From the NCBI GenBank assembly GCA_022059125.1, contig JAEUWY010000005.1, positions 6,510,001 through 6,574,000 of the forward strand: 64,000 bases of DNA. The letters are read 5' to 3'. The translations under genes were made by a program, and so were the position numbers. The DNA is from Corynespora cassiicola (lineage: Eukaryota > Ascomycota > Dothideomycetes > Pleosporales > Corynesporascaceae). Of the stretch, positions 1 through 12,212 are shown piece after piece (positions within the stretch are counted from its first letter, which is position 1; the number at the start of each line of letters is the position of its first letter). The notes beneath the pieces are model-generated. The model made no database searches. It was not told where the DNA came from and saw only the letters and a list, made by a program, of their open reading frames with translations.

Positions 1-232
1 CTAAAGGACATGTAGGTACATGCATCAAAGCTAAACAATCGACATGAGGAGACTTAACACCCGCCTCAGCGTTCGCACTTGGATTGGGGCTGGGCTGCAT
101 CCCATCTCAAAAGAGGATGGGCTGTAATTTGAAAACCTCGAGCAGCATTCCTGAATCAGTCAAGTCAAAGGCTGGTAATCTGAGCTCGAGAGGGAGTGTA
201 ACGTGGGCAAGCCACGAAGACGTACTTGTACA

Positions 233-1782
233 TCACAGCCAGTCATTCAACTCTGTTCGGATTGCTTCCGCAGAGAGAACCCTGTGCAGTGGCTCAGATT
301 CTAACGCAATTCGATAAGAGTTCCGCGCAAAAAGTTCTTTGCGTGGGGGTGCGGGCCTGTAGGTTGGTTTGATGGTGACGGCAACGCCCTGCATGAAGCC
401 CACTTGCACAATTAGTGTTGACGCGACTCCAGACATAACAGGAGGAAAATACGGGGTCTTTGTGTACGCGGGGTTGGGCAAGTAGTTTCCGTCGGCACCT
501 AAGCTCGGTTGGGTGCCTTGCGATTGAAACGAGTCGCCAGATCGTGTGACTGGCCCGTCCATTACTGCCGGAAGCCGATAGAATCGGCGACTGGCTGCAC
601 TCGGTAGGTATGGGACATGCTGCGTGGCAAAAGTGGCAGCTATCGAGTTGAGGTCATGCCCAAGGTGCGGCGGAGTACAAACGAACCAAGGCGTGACGCC
701 ATTACAACCGGGCCCGTCAGGAAGAGAGACATAGCAACTTGTGTTGGTTGATAATTCGAATAGTAGCTGCTGCGGTCCCAACGCGATGAAGTGCGCGAAG
801 ATGAAGCGTTTTTGAACCAATGGTGAAGGACAAGTGCTCGAGCTGCCAAGGCAAGTAGCAAACAATCCTTCGCTTCAGGACCCAAAAAGGTCTGTTTCAC
901 GATTCTAGAAAATACAGTGATGACATCCAGAATGAATGCTTCAAGAGGTTCCTCGAGACGTTTTGGAAGTATTCGTGCCATGTTCCTATACCCACGAGAG
1001 CGTTGTAGGCTTGTAGCAGCGGAACGGTCCCGCAACTTTGGATGACAGGAGTGGCTCGTGGAGAACAGCCGAAGCAGAAGCTCGAGAACCAGGGCACAAA
1101 CAGACGGTGAAACTTGACAGAGTACTAGCGGTGACCACAATGACCGGGTGACTGTGAAACTTCGCCTGGGCAAGAGGTGGACGAGCAGCCAAGTAGGTGG
1201 GAGTTGAGCGACGCAGCTACCCTATGAGACGATTGCAATTCAAAAAGCCCATTCAAACCAACAGTGCGGGACCAGAGTTTCTCAGTGAACTTGGTTGCTG
1301 AGTGACCTGAACGAGCAGCGGACCAGAAATTGAGCAAGAGCTCAGTCAGTGTATACCTGTGGAAAAGTTGCTGTTCCCATCGTCATTTCTTGGATGTCAT
1401 CGTCGAAGCCATCCCGCCATTGCTGTGCCTTGATGAGAGGAGACAGCAGTGAGATCTTCCAGCTCCATCCAGGGCTCGTTACGCATGGTACAAGCAAGCC
1501 CCCGCGGCCGGACAGGGGCGCATAGGCGACGGCAAGGTTTTCCAACGGCCCGCTCCTCGACCAGCATCCAAAGATGCTCGGGTCTGGAGTCTCATCGCAT
1601 TCGACTCCGGGCCAGGCCGACGGCCGTCTCTTGCGGCCTAGCCACGCCTGACTGAAGCGTGCCGCTGCGTTCCAACGCATGCAGAGAAATGGTTGGCGTG
1701 GTGCTGCATGCCTTGGATATTTCGCCGACGTTGAACCACGTTTCCCAGATGCTAGTGGGCTGCGAGTTCGGAGAGTTTGCAA
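233..1782 (-). other. Possible decayed or heavily spliced gene, unrecognised
   Basis: The minus strand carries several adjoining open stretches in different frames, roughly 1342-1782, 1125-1337, 897-1097 and 233-865. Their residue composition looks more protein-like than that of the intergenic DNA elsewhere. The longest one (233-865) contains segments such as GPGCNGVTPWFVC and NPAYTKTPYFPPVMSG. I could not join the pieces with convincing splice sites and recognise no domain. It could be a diverged gene with small introns, a pseudogene, or chance open frames. No start codon or promoter can be defended. Confidence 0.2.
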
Positions 1783-1944
1783 GACTGCTAGCTAGGAAGG
1801 GACGGGGAAATAGGTACCTGCAGTGTGACGAAGGTCGCCCGGAAAAACCAAAAGTCCGGCGCCGGCTGGCCAGAGCTTCCAAGCTCCTCGACCTTTGCGA
1901 CCTGCTGCGACAAACACTTGCGCATCGCGCAACCCACGCCGGCC

Positions 1945-3542
1945 ATGTCTGTACTCCTGGAAACGTCGCTCGGCGACATCACAATCGACCTGCTGGTCGA
2001 CGAGGCACCCAAATGCTGTGAAAAGTAGGTGCAGTCCCATGCCGTCCACCTTGCCCCAGGTCTTTGCACGCAAATCACAGCATCTGTATATGCCTTTACC
2101 CGCTGTCGTTGAAGCAAAGCTGAGCACAAGACAGATACTGACACTTTGGCACTTCTAGCTTCCTCAAGCTGTGCAAGATCAAGTACTACAACTTCTCGCC
2201 CGTCCACAACGTCCAGCCCAACTTCTCCTTCCAGACCGGCGATCCCATAGGCCCTGCCTCCAAGGACAGCGATGGCGGACGCTCGATATGGGGCGTACTT
2301 GACCCCGCACAGCCCTCGAAGAAAACATTCCAGCCCGAGTTTCGGCCCAAGCTAAAGCATGCGGAGATGGGCACCGTCAGTATGGCCACGGTGCCCGCCC
2401 CCGACGACCCAGATCAGCGCTTCGCTGGCAGCCAGTTCATCATCACCCTCGGTCACAACATCGACTACCTCGACGGCAAGGCCGCCATCTTTGGCCAAGT
2501 TGTCGAGGGCTTCGACGCGCTCGAGAAGATCAACACGGCTTTCGTCGACGACAAGGGCATACCGCTGAAGGATATACGGCTGCTGCATACTGTCGTCTTG
2601 GACGATCCCTACGACGATCCCCCTGGCCTGGTGGAACCACCAGAGAGCCCTATCCCGTCTGCGGCCCAACTTGCTACGGTCCGTGTTGCGTACGATGAGA
2701 ACCTCGAGGAAGAGAACGATCCAGAGGCGCTGGAGCGCGTGCGCCGAGAGCGTGAAGCGCGTGCACAAGCTCTTACTCTCGAAATGGTTGGTGATCTCCC
2801 CTTTGCCGAGGTAGCACCGCCCGAGAACGTCTTGTTCGTCTGCAAATTAAACCCAGTCACACGAGACGAGGACCTCGAACTCATCTTTTCACGATTTGGG
2901 AAGATATTGAGCTGCGAGATAATCCGGGACAAGAAGACTGGAGACAGCCTGCAGTATGCCTTTATCGAGTATTCGAATCAAAAGGACTGCGAGCAGGCTT
3001 ATCTCAAGATGGATGATGTCCTGATTGACGACCACCGTATCCACGTCGATTTCTCTCAGAGTGTCTCCAAGATTGCCGATGACTGGCGGGATGCCGCCAA
3101 CATGAAGCGGAGGCGGGCAGCCGGCGGCTTTGGAGGAATAGACAACCTGGAGCGCAAAAAGCAATACCGCGGCGATTCCGGGCGAGAAATCGTCTCGGAC
3201 TCCGTTGTCAACAAATTGATCATCGACAGAGAAGGGAAGAGGCTAGCAAAGGATGAGCCAAGGCCCTCGGGGTCCCGTGAAAACGGTGCATCTCGCGATG
3301 GACGGGATCGGAGAGACGACAGTGCTCGAAGGCGAGAGCGCCGCGAAACCTACCACGACGATCGATGGAGACGCGATCGGAGCCGAAGCCCTAGGCGAGA
3401 GCGACGCGATCGCGAGGCCGACGGCAGGTATGAAGATCGTTCCCGACGGGAGCGGAGTCGCGATCGTTTCCGCGATAGCAAACGGGACCGGAGCCGGGAC
3501 CGGTACAGGCGTAATGACCGCGACCGCGAACGTCGCCGCTGA
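1945..3542 (+). CDS. cyp6: Cyclophilin-RRM protein, PPIL4/Cyp6 type
   Basis: This is a predicted peptidyl-prolyl isomerase-like 4 of 487 residues, a nuclear protein linked to spliceosomes. Exon 1 is 1945-2024, the intron is 2025-2158 (GTAGGT...CTAG) and exon 2 is 2159-3542. The start is the ATG giving [20 protein letters not shown], the standard cyclophilin opening. The join gives [20 protein letters not shown], typical of this family. The cyclophilin fold covers about residues 1-165. An RRM follows at about 250-327, with the RNP1-like stretch LQYAFIEY. The tail from about 390 is rich in Arg, Ser and Asp, as in SR-type splicing factors. Whether the cyclophilin part is catalytically active cannot be told here. 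Its 3' end faces the 3' end of RPB2 about 1 kb away. Confidence 0.93.
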
Positions 3543-4553
3543 GTGACTGTTTCTCCTTGTCGATTAATTCGCAATCCAGGAGAGTCATGATTTCCTTGGT
3601 GTTTAGGACATGGGATAATGAGAAAGAACCAAGGCTACATGCAAGGCTATAGTATAACGTCTACGGTTGGCACCGACCGCCATACCGCACCAAACCACAA
3701 CACACCACAGACGACCAAGGCCAAATGAAATAACCAAAATGATCAAAAGGCGCCACTCTCCTTTCCACCACGTATCGGAGGCCCTCTATCCAAGACATTT
3801 TTGTAGTCCAAGACATATGAAATGCAAACAAATAAAAAAGAAATAAAACCATACTGTGCACATGTTTAGTCTCCATGCGGGTGGTGCTCCCTCGAGCCTA
3901 GCTCCCTCTCCTTGCCCCCCCTCCATCGTCGTGTCGTGTCGTTATGTGGTATCGTGCCGTATCCTTTGATCGGTGAGGTGAATTAGACAATGCCACATGC
4001 GCGGTTACACAGCGACCTCGGGCGGGCGGTTCCACGACGATTGATGCGTCCCTTGCTTGCCTCGTGTCCGAGCCCGCCCGCCCGCCCGCCCGCCCGCGGA
4101 TGGACAGACAGCTCGGGCCTTGCCGCAACCGTCTTTCCCTGCGCCGTGTATGGGCGCGCTAGGGGTTAGCTGAAAGCTTATGTGGACTGCAGGCTTTGTG
4201 GGTGTAAGTGTAGGCTTGAGGGTGCACGTTGGAGGGGGCCATGTGGCATTCTAGGGGCAATCTCTCAAGTTGAGCACAAACGAATACATCCAAAATTGCT
4301 GCTGGAAATTGAATAGCATTCTGTGTAATACTATCTATAGTGTACAAATGTACGTACGTTGGGCCGACGGTGATATTCACTCTTCAGCCTACAAGTTACT
4401 AGAGGCAATAGCAAGAACTCCAATATGCACCGGCTGATCCCAAATAAACGTGAGAAGTCATTCTCAATCCCAAATCCCCTGCCAAACGCCTAAGCTATGC
4501 AATCGAGGTCGAGACCCGAACTTTTTGGTTGTATATAATCTTAGATGCTCCTC
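3543..4553. other. Convergent intergenic region with CCCG microsatellite
   Basis: This 1-kb gap lies between the 3' ends of two convergent genes and presumably holds both 3' UTRs. A (CCCG)n microsatellite of about 27 bp lies at 4072-4098. I see no gene. Confidence 0.6.
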
Positions 4554-7500
4554 TTAATCACGCAAACTGAGGCCAGACCGGTTGGTGAACATGCGCGTGG
4601 CAATGTTCATGGCAAGAAGCTCCTGGAAAAGTAGCTTGGCGGCATAGGGGATCTGGATCTGGCTGATGCGCGTCTTGTTGTGGCAAGGTCGGCACTCGTA
4701 CTGGCCCTTCTTGATTTGTCTGTAGAGTGTTAGCAAGTGAAATGGCAATGCTCCAATAGACAAAACTTACGCGATGGGGCTCATGAGACCACAAATGTCG
4801 CACACGTGGACTCTATAAGCGTCGCTGACCTCGAACAGACGTTCCTTCAAGAAAGCTGCAGCACCGTGGGCAATCATACAATCACGTTCCATCTCTCCGA
4901 AACGCAGACCACCATCTCTAGCACGACCTTCGACAGGCTGACGGGTGAGGATCTGAAGCGGGCCTCTAGCACGAGCATGGATCTTGTCGTCAACCATATG
5001 CCTCAGACGCTGGTAGTAGGTTGGACCCAAGAAAACCTGAGCACGCAGCTTCTTTCCAGTGTGTCCGTTATACATGATCTCAAAGCCACGCTGCTGGAAG
5101 CCTCCCTCCTTGAGCAGCTTGGAGACGCTGTCCACCGTCACATCGGTAAACGGAGTAGCATCTCCCTCAGCGCCTCGAATGGCGCCGACCTTGGAAAGCA
5201 AACACTCGACCAAATGGGCAATGGTCATACGGGAGGGAATGGCGTGGGGGTTGATAATCAAGTCTGGCGTAAGACCGTCCCTGGTAAAAGGCATGTCTTC
5301 TTGGCGGTATGTGATACCAATGGTACCCTTCTGACCGTGACGAGAAGCGAATTTGTCGCCAATCTGCGGGATCTTAGTCGTTCTGGTACGGACCTTGACG
5401 AAACGGAGGCCTTCGGTGTTGGTAGTAAAGAGGACCTGATCGACGATACCGTTCTCCGTGCTTCGCAGAGGCGTGGAGACGTCGCGTTTCTGGTGCATCT
5501 GGGTCTTTTGGCCAAGCTCCTTTGCGTCGGGCTGGATAGGGGCCGTCTTTCCGATGATGATGTCGTCTCCAGAGACACGAACACCGGGCGCGACAATACC
5601 ATCATCGTCCAACTTGTCATAAGTACCGCCCTTGAGCCTGAGTGTATCGGCACGAGTTGGCTTCTCAAACTGTTCAAGGACATTGACACCAATGCGCTTC
5701 TCTTGCTCAGTGTATGCTCGGTAGAACAAACTACGGAAGAGACCGCGATCGATACTGCTCTGGTTCATGATGACGGAATCTTCCTGGTTGTATCCAGAGT
5801 AGGTGGCAATGGCGACAATGGCGTTCTGGCCTGCAGGCAACTCTCGGAACTTGAGGTACTCCATGGATCGCGTAGTGGCCAGAGGTTTCTGAGGGTAGTA
5901 GAGGACGTTCATCATCGTCTCCATGCGCAGTGCGTAGTTGGTAATGGCCACACCCATGGCTTGTTTACCCATGGCAGACTGGTAAGTGTTACGAGGAGAC
6001 TGGTTGTGATCGGGGAACGGAATGATGCTGGCACAGATTCCAAGAATCATACTGGGATGAATCTCGCAGTGAGTGTACTGGAAGACGGTCGGGTTCGGCT
6101 TGGGTTTGATACGCTTGTGGCGATCCGCGTTCGGCACCTCGGCAGCAACAACACCCATCTTGAGGTCGCGCCATTCCTCCAAGTCTTCGGGAGTCATGAC
6201 AATCATGGCCGTCTCCTCCTCTTCGGCGTCGAGGTACTCGACCACACCGTCGTGGATGAGTCCCCTCCAGCCATACTTGGCGTTTGCGGCCTCCTCGTCG
6301 CTCACGCCTTGCAGATCCAGTTCCTTGTCCTCGATAAGCTTGTCGACATGCTCCTTGGTGAGGGCAAGGCAGTTGACGTTTGGTTTGCGAACGTCGTTTT
6401 CGATGACGAACAGAGGCCTCATGACACGACCGGCATCGGTGAAGATTTTGAATTCTCGATCACGGATGTCACGGATAAGACTCATTTCGTAGGAAAGAGT
6501 TCCGTTACGTCGAAGCTCCTGGACGACAGTGACGAGCTGTGCCGGGTTGGTGTGAACACCCACCCAGACACCGTTGACGAAGACCTTTGTGGCGTTCGGG
6601 TTGACGATGGGGTCGTACTCCTCGAGTAGTTCCATGTTCCGCTGGGTCATGAAATCGACAATAGGCGTGCTCTCGCTACCGACACTGACGTAGCACATCA
6701 ACGAAAGGTTCTTGACCAGACCACAGGCCTGTCCTTCGGGGGTCTCTGCAGGGCACACCAAGCCCCAGTGACTGTTGTGCAGCTGGCGCGGCTTCGCAAG
6801 CTTGCCGTCACGACCAATCGGAGTATTGGTTCGTCGAAGATGCGACAAGGTGGATGCATAAGTGTAACGGTTCAACACCTGAGAGACACCGGCTTTGGCG
6901 GAAGCGGCCTTCTTCTGGTCACCCCAGTTTCCCGTGGCGAGCGAATACTTCAATCCGTTTGTCAGGATGCTAGCCTTGACAGCCATTTGGACGTTGAAGT
7001 CGTTGTTGTTCTCGACGCATTTCTGGAGGTACTTGTACACGTCCTTGGTGAGCTTCAGGAACAAGATACGGAACAAGTTGGCGACAAGCGGACCAGCCAA
7101 ATCCAAACGCTTCTTGCCAAAGTGATCTCGGTCGTCTTCGTCTCGGCGGCCTAGGACGCACTGAAGGAGACGGTGGATCATGTATCCGAAAAAGAAAGCC
7201 TTTCGCGTGTCCTGGCCCTCCTTCTGTGAGATGTGAGGGAGGAACTCTCGCTGCATAATATCCCTCGCAAACTTGAGACGGCGGTCCTTGGTACCCGTGT
7301 TGTTTCCTCGCCTGGCGATCCAGTCCAGGGCGTTTTCACGATCCTGGATCATGGCACCCTCCTCGATGCTAGGCTTCAGCAGCTCCAGCATGGGCGTATC
7401 GTTGTGGTCGTACACAATGTGGTTCAGAATATCTTCATCCGACACGACTCCCAGTGCACGGAAGACGACAGCCATGGGAACGTCGGCCTTGATGTAGGGA

Positions 7501-8372
7501 AGCATAGCATAGGCAAAGGGACCAGGCGTACGCTTTACGATTAACGAGTTCTCAGCCCACTTGATGTTGAAGGACGAGATGAGCCGAGTGCCCTTCTCGA
7601 CGGCACTGCGGATTTCGGCTGACCATGGAATGGGACCCTGCTTCTTTCGGAAGACCTGCACAATGTTGGCGGCACTACGCTCCTGGGCAATCAACACCTT
7701 CTCACTGCCGTTGATGACAAAGTAACCACCCTGGTCGTACGGGCACTCGTTGAGGACAAACAGATTCTCATCTGTTTGATTGCGCAGGTGACAGAGCTCG
7801 GACCGGAGCATGACAGGCAACTTTCCGATGAAGACGCGGGCGGCCTCATCGCCTGGCATGGTCGACGGCTCGTCCTCGCGCTCCCAGTGAATCTGTGTGC
7901 TGCCAATGTGCTCGGCCTCTTCCTCGTCGTCGTCGCCCATGGGGGCAGGCCCTTCCTTGGCCACCATGATCTTGTGGTCAATGTCCGCCAGCATTGCGCC
8001 CGAGTATGTGAGGTTGCGCAGTCGCGCCTCGTGGGGGTAAAGCTGGCTCGTGGTGCCATCGCCTTCGGTATGTGTGGGTCGCGCGAGGTAGACGCGTCCG
8101 AATGTGATTTGGTAGCGCCTCTTGATGATGGGATTGTCGTCGTCTGGGTTGTAAGGCGTCGACTGCTCCAAGATGACACTGCCGTTCTCCCTCACGATAT
8201 CCTGGATCGTGTTGCGCGTAAATTCGTCGTAGGAGTCCAGCTGCTGCGACACCAGACCTTTTGTGTCAAAGAAGGAGGTGATGACAGTCCAACAGTCCTC
8301 GGCCGTGATGGTCTCCTCGGCCTCCTCGAACTCCTCGTCCTCCATCTCGTGGTCGTACTCGTAGTCCGCCAT
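4554..8372 (-). CDS. RPB2: RNA polymerase II second-largest subunit RPB2
   Basis: This encodes the second-largest catalytic subunit of RNA polymerase II, acting in the nucleus. The first exon is 8372-4771 and the last is 4719-4554, separated by a 51-bp intron (4720-4770, GTAAGT...CTACAG). The protein is 1255 residues. Near the C-terminus are the universally conserved [15 protein letters not shown] block and the hybrid-binding region with [16 protein letters not shown]. The intron splits the C-terminal zinc site: CDIC lies upstream and the YECRPC pair downstream, and the join reads [14 protein letters not shown]. The C-terminal [16 protein letters not shown] matches the family. The acidic N-terminus begins [17 protein letters not shown]. 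An Asp/Glu-rich insert near residue 145 ([10 protein letters not shown]) looks lineage-specific. The opposite strand has very long open frames that are codon-bias shadows. Confidence 0.98.
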
Positions 8373-8643
8373 TATCGCGTCGCAGCAGGGGTGGTCACGG
8401 GTGGGTGCGCGCGACAGGCGGAAGAGGTGGTCAGTTTAGTGGGCGGCGGCGGGGTGGAGGTGAGGGAGGGAGGGAGTGTGGAGCTTGACGGCGGTGTTCA
8501 CGTCGCGGAGGCGACAAAGAACCTTGAAGTTCCCAGCCGCGCCCGTGCGCCGCCAAGATGTGCCATATCCGGTATGGCGCCCTTTTTCCGCCCGCGTCTA
8601 TCGACCCGCACGCGTCTGGCTCCCAACGCTCAACATCCATGGA

Positions 8644-8708
8644 CGCCTCGTGCCTCGTGCCTCGTGCCTCTTGCCTGCAAGAATGCCTTCTCTCTCTCTC
8701 TCTCTCTG
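8644..8708. repeat. Heptamer repeat and (TC)n microsatellite
   Basis: Three to four copies of GCCTCGT (8645-8671) are followed closely by an uninterrupted CT dinucleotide tract (8689-8707). It lies in the intergenic region upstream of RPB2. Confidence 0.8.
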
Positions 8709-8712
8709 ACCT

Positions 8713-9009
8713 CTACAGATCACGCAAGCTGCGGTAGCCTGGCTCTCTGGATCGAAGTCGTCTCCGTGCGCGCTCGCACATGTTCGCCCATCGGGACGCG
8801 CTCCTCCCGACCGTCTCGCTGCCTGTCCGGCCTATCTTGCTAACCCACAGCTGCAACCCACCGCTGCCTGCTTGGCCGTCTCTTCCACCGTCTTGAAGGC
8901 CAGCCTCATCGTCGTCCTCTTCATACCACCAGTCTCCATCCCGGGAACCCAGCCGAGGAGGAGATCGAATTAGCCCTTGGGTATCCCGAAAGCTATTTTC
9001 GGTCGGCAT
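8713..9009 (-). CDS. Hypothetical small protein (98 aa), weak
   Basis: This uninterrupted frame starts MPTENSFRDTQGLIRS and continues with DGDWWYEEDDDEAGLQDGG and an Arg-rich C-terminus. The acidic centre and basic tail look somewhat protein-like, and the frame is also open upstream of this ATG. I recognise no domain, signal peptide or membrane segment. It sits in the 1.7-kb gap upstream of RPB2 on the same strand, so it could instead be leader sequence or chance. No homology could be tested. Confidence 0.25.
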   Translation of the reverse strand: MPTENSFRDTQGLIRSPPRLGSRDGDWWYEEDDDEAGLQDGGRDGQAGSGGLQLWVSKIGRTGSETVGRSASRWANMCERARRRLRSREPGYRSLRDL

Positions 9010-9889
9010 GATCGACTCACCAGCTTTCTTTTTCTGCGAGACTGAATGTTCCGACTCCCATGGAAAGCTTGGGCGATGATGCATTGCGACTGATGGCCCC
9101 GTGATTGTGATTGCGATTGCGGTGCTGTTGACTTTGTCTTGTTGAACTATTCCGCTCTTGAACCCTTTCTTATATCTTGTCAATCCATCGAGCTGCCAGA
9201 GTCCGTAACTCTTATAGTCCCACGCCGCATCCTGCAAAGCTGCAGAGCTGCAGAGCTGCACAGTATCACCGTCTCAAAAGTCCGACGGTGTTCTGGGCGA
9301 GCTACGCCGCGCTTCTGCGACTTGGGAGAAACCAATATGCTGCTGCTGATACCATACAAATTCATATTTTGCCAGGATGGTTGCAGATGCTCGAGACGAC
9401 ATGCTTGGACCAAATACAATTAGAAGTTGATATGTACATGAACTAGTCGCTGTTGTGGCTTAGCAAGTGTTGTCTTCCTTCCGACTTGCCTTTTCCGGCC
9501 ATGCCCAAGTATCTACCCAGTCCCGTCCACTACGCTTGGACAGAAAAGTGTCAGACGGACGACTTGCACTGTGGCTGTACATTCCTCGCCAATAAACTCC
9601 GTTGAAACTACGGAATTCCTTGGTAGAATGCTACAAAACGGACCGGGGTTGTCGAAGCTGAATTGCCCGATCTAGATTCCCGAGAGGATGCCCCAATCGG
9701 ATAAGCAACGGAACACGTCCAAAACAGCAAGCCCAAGAGCAAAATAGAAATGGAACATCCGTGGAAACACCTGTTCCTCGGTCGGACAAGTCTTGCGGAG
9801 TGGGCTCGAGGCCGCTTGACCTGGGTAGTGCCCTGTGATGTGGGGGTTGTCTTGCCGTGAGCGAAAGCCGTCGACAGAACATCGGAATG

Positions 9890-9896
9890 TATATAG
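9890..9896 (+). promoter_or_regulatory. TATA box of the small secreted protein gene
   Basis: TATATAG lies about 160 bp upstream of the ATG at 10055. The stretch between contains CT- and CA-rich leader sequence ending in CAACAACAACACTCACTC-like DNA, as is common in strongly expressed fungal genes. The assignment is by position and motif only. Confidence 0.5.
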
Positions 9897-10054
9897 ACCG
9901 CCGTTGATACGTCAATTGCTCACCACTCCAACTTTATCGACGCTCTTTACACAGTAACTTTCAGGCTTTCGATTCATTGCAGTCGAAGCCTAGCCCCACC
10001 CCCCCTCAACAACAACACTCACTCTACATTTACACACAAGCCTTGCCCATCAGC

Positions 10055-10335
10055 ATGCACTTCATCTTCGCCCTGGCCACGCTTGCCAGCCTCAGTGCAG
10101 CCTTTCCGATTCCCTCTGCCGCTGAGCTCCATGATTCCGAGTCTGAACTCCAAAGACGACAAGATGTTTGTACAAGTCATGGTATGGCACCCAAATGCTC
10201 TTTCTTGTACACCCTTCCTAATGTCCTCCAGGCCAACAATTTGTCAAGGATGGCATATGCAAGACATGCCAGTGGACACCGTGCACTGACGGTGGCGAGT
10301 GTCTGAACCCCTGGACGTATGGGGATTGCCCGTGA
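10055..10335 (+). CDS. Small secreted cysteine-rich protein (76 aa), effector-like
   Basis: Exon 1 is 10055-10181 and exon 2 is 10232-10335. They are separated by a 50-bp intron (10182-10231, GTATGG...CTCCAG, with a CTAAT branch-like site at about 10218). Without splicing the frame turns into unrelated sequence; with it, a compact 76-residue protein ends at TGA 10333-10335. Residues 1 to about 17 form a signal peptide (MHFIFALATLASLSAAF). The dibasic pair RR (34-35) is a likely Kex2 cut that would release a mature peptide of about 41 residues starting QDVC. That peptide has six cysteines (39, 52, 55, 60, 66, 75), an even number suited to three disulfides. I do not recognise the family. The architecture fits apoplastic effectors or antimicrobial peptides of fungi, but function is inference. 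A TATA box lies upstream and a decayed minisatellite directly downstream. Confidence 0.8.
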
Positions 10336-10399
10336 TAAGACTCAAGACAACATGCCTGGATACTGGACACGATGGGAGAGAAATGCCTTTTTGACCGTT

Positions 10400-11310
10400 T
10401 TATTTAAATCGCTTGGACGACACCACACTCCTTTGGTTCACGACAATGCTCGTTTTGATCAACGACACGACATTCGCTTGCTTGACGACACCTTACATTC
10501 TTTCAACTGACGGCATATCACACTCGTTTTTACGAAACCGTAATGCCTGATTAATGATTCAAATCGCTCGGACGACTCCACATTCGCTTCTTTGACGACA
10601 TATCGCTTGGACGACTCCACCCTCCTTTGAGACTCACGAACCCCACGCTCGCTCTTGATGACGGCCTCACACTCGCTTGAATGACGACTATTCGATTCTC
10701 ACATTCGTTTACAAGCCATTATATTCGATTCTACAGCGCCATTCGCTTCCGACACTCGTTACACCCACTTCGATTCTCACATTCGTTCAAACGACCGTTA
10801 CATTCGCTTCATGATCTACGCGCCTGGGACGCTTTACCTTTGCTTCATACACTCATTTCCACCCCGGTCATTCGTTTCGACAACGAACATGTATTCGATT
10901 CTTACTCTCGCTTGCCCACATATTTATTCGGTTCTCACATTCGATTCTGCCACTCATTTACCAACGTATACATTCGCTTCTCACGCTCGTTCACCCAATT
11001 TACCCAGATTTACGGCCGGCCCTTTTCGCAATTGACTCATCACATTCGTTTACATACTTTTTGGGCATCCCCCACACACTCTTTTACAGCCATGAACACG
11101 AACTGAACGGCCGACGCTTTATACATGCCATTGCTTCTCTACGCTCGTTAGACTCTGATTCTCGACACTCGCTGGGCTTTGCTTCTCACACTCGTTACAC
11201 TTCGCTTCTCACGCTCGCTATACTTTGCTTCTCACACTCGCTATACTTTGCTTCTCACACTCGCTATACTTCGCTTCTCGCACTCGTTACTCTTCTTGTA
11301 CATACCATTG
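10400..11310 (+). repeat. Degenerate pyrimidine-rich minisatellite
   Basis: About 900 bp is built from diverged copies of a roughly 23-24-bp unit resembling CATTCGCTTCTCACACTCGT. The freshest part is at about 11170-11290, where TTTGCTTCTCACACTCGCTA recurs nearly exactly several times. Towards 10400 the copies scatter and decay, leaving frequent CATTCGNTT and ACGACNCCAC motifs. It begins just after the secreted-protein gene. It is open in places and yields His/Ser/Phe-rich translations, but there is no start context or splice logic, so I treat it as non-coding. Confidence 0.75.
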
Positions 11311-11764
11311 CCCTCTTGGGACCGGCATCCCCTCTTTTCACAAACACGGCTGGCACGCTCATCACCGACAACATTCACCCTAATCCCCGTCTGTTGCACA
11401 GACTTTGCCTTCTTTCATTTCATGGCTGGCCTCTCCATCCCTTTCGTTCTTTTCAGCATACGGACTGGCATCCTCTTCTTCTTCCCGGCTGGCCCTTTTT
11501 TTTTCTCTTCTCTTCTCTTCTCACACGGCAGGACCTCGTTATAGACTATACCCCCGGTTTTTTTTGGGTTTTCCTCTTTTTTTTTCCATCTTCATTTCGT
11601 TTCTTTCATTCACTCGCTTGGATTCAGGCAAGCATGGCAGAGCCACACCCCTTAGCGGGTCTTTGTAACCGTTAACTTTTACTCACCCCTCCCCTTCATT
11701 TTCTATTCTTCCTCTCTCCCCCTCCTTCACAGTATCCGCATCCTCTCTTGTTTGTCGTTATCGG

Positions 11765-11803
<39 letters not shown>

Positions 11804-12212
11804 TCCATTCCGCACGCTGCATTACTATTCCCCTTCTCGCCCTCGATCCTTGGAGGAATCAGGGCATGGGGTTTGATACCCATTTAGACATTCCGCTTCC
11901 CCATGTTTCCATCTTGCTTTTCGCTTTTCGCTTTCCGCTTTGCTCGGCTCTTCACTTCGACTGCCACCTCCCATCCCCTAGAAGAAGAGGCAAGATAGCT
12001 AGATTTTTAGACAGACATGAATGTCATTTCTCAATTAACACATGCGTTTGTTTTCATGACTTGAGATGTGACGAACATCGTTCTGGCAGTCGTGGTGTTG
12101 AATTCTTCGGCTGTTGAAAGCATTCTATACAGGGTTCTATCACTACATCCATCTAACCGCAAAAAAAAAAAGGAGTGTCTGCTACCGATGCCTCATCCCT
12201 CCCACCCACGCT
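11311..12212. other. Pyrimidine-rich intergenic DNA
   Basis: Strongly C+T-rich sequence on the plus strand with several T runs (for example near 11495 and 11560). I see no gene. It lies beyond the 3' end of the minus-strand F-box gene. Confidence 0.5.
11764..11802. repeat. (GTT)n microsatellite
   Basis: About 12-13 uninterrupted GTT units in intergenic DNA. Confidence 0.9.

Noticed and set aside
4737..6629. A 630-codon open frame on the plus strand opposite RPB2
   Set aside because: RPB2 on the other strand is unmistakable; the long antisense frame follows from its codon bias, and its translation has no family features.
7776..8843. A 355-codon plus-strand frame overlapping the RPB2 5' end
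   Set aside because: It is antisense to conserved RPB2 coding sequence and runs into low-complexity DNA.
10681..11675. Repeat-encoded His/Ser/Phe-rich protein or repeat peptide precursor
   Set aside because: Units drift in frame, no Kex2-type dibasic spacers are present and there is no signal peptide, so a repeat peptide precursor is not supported.
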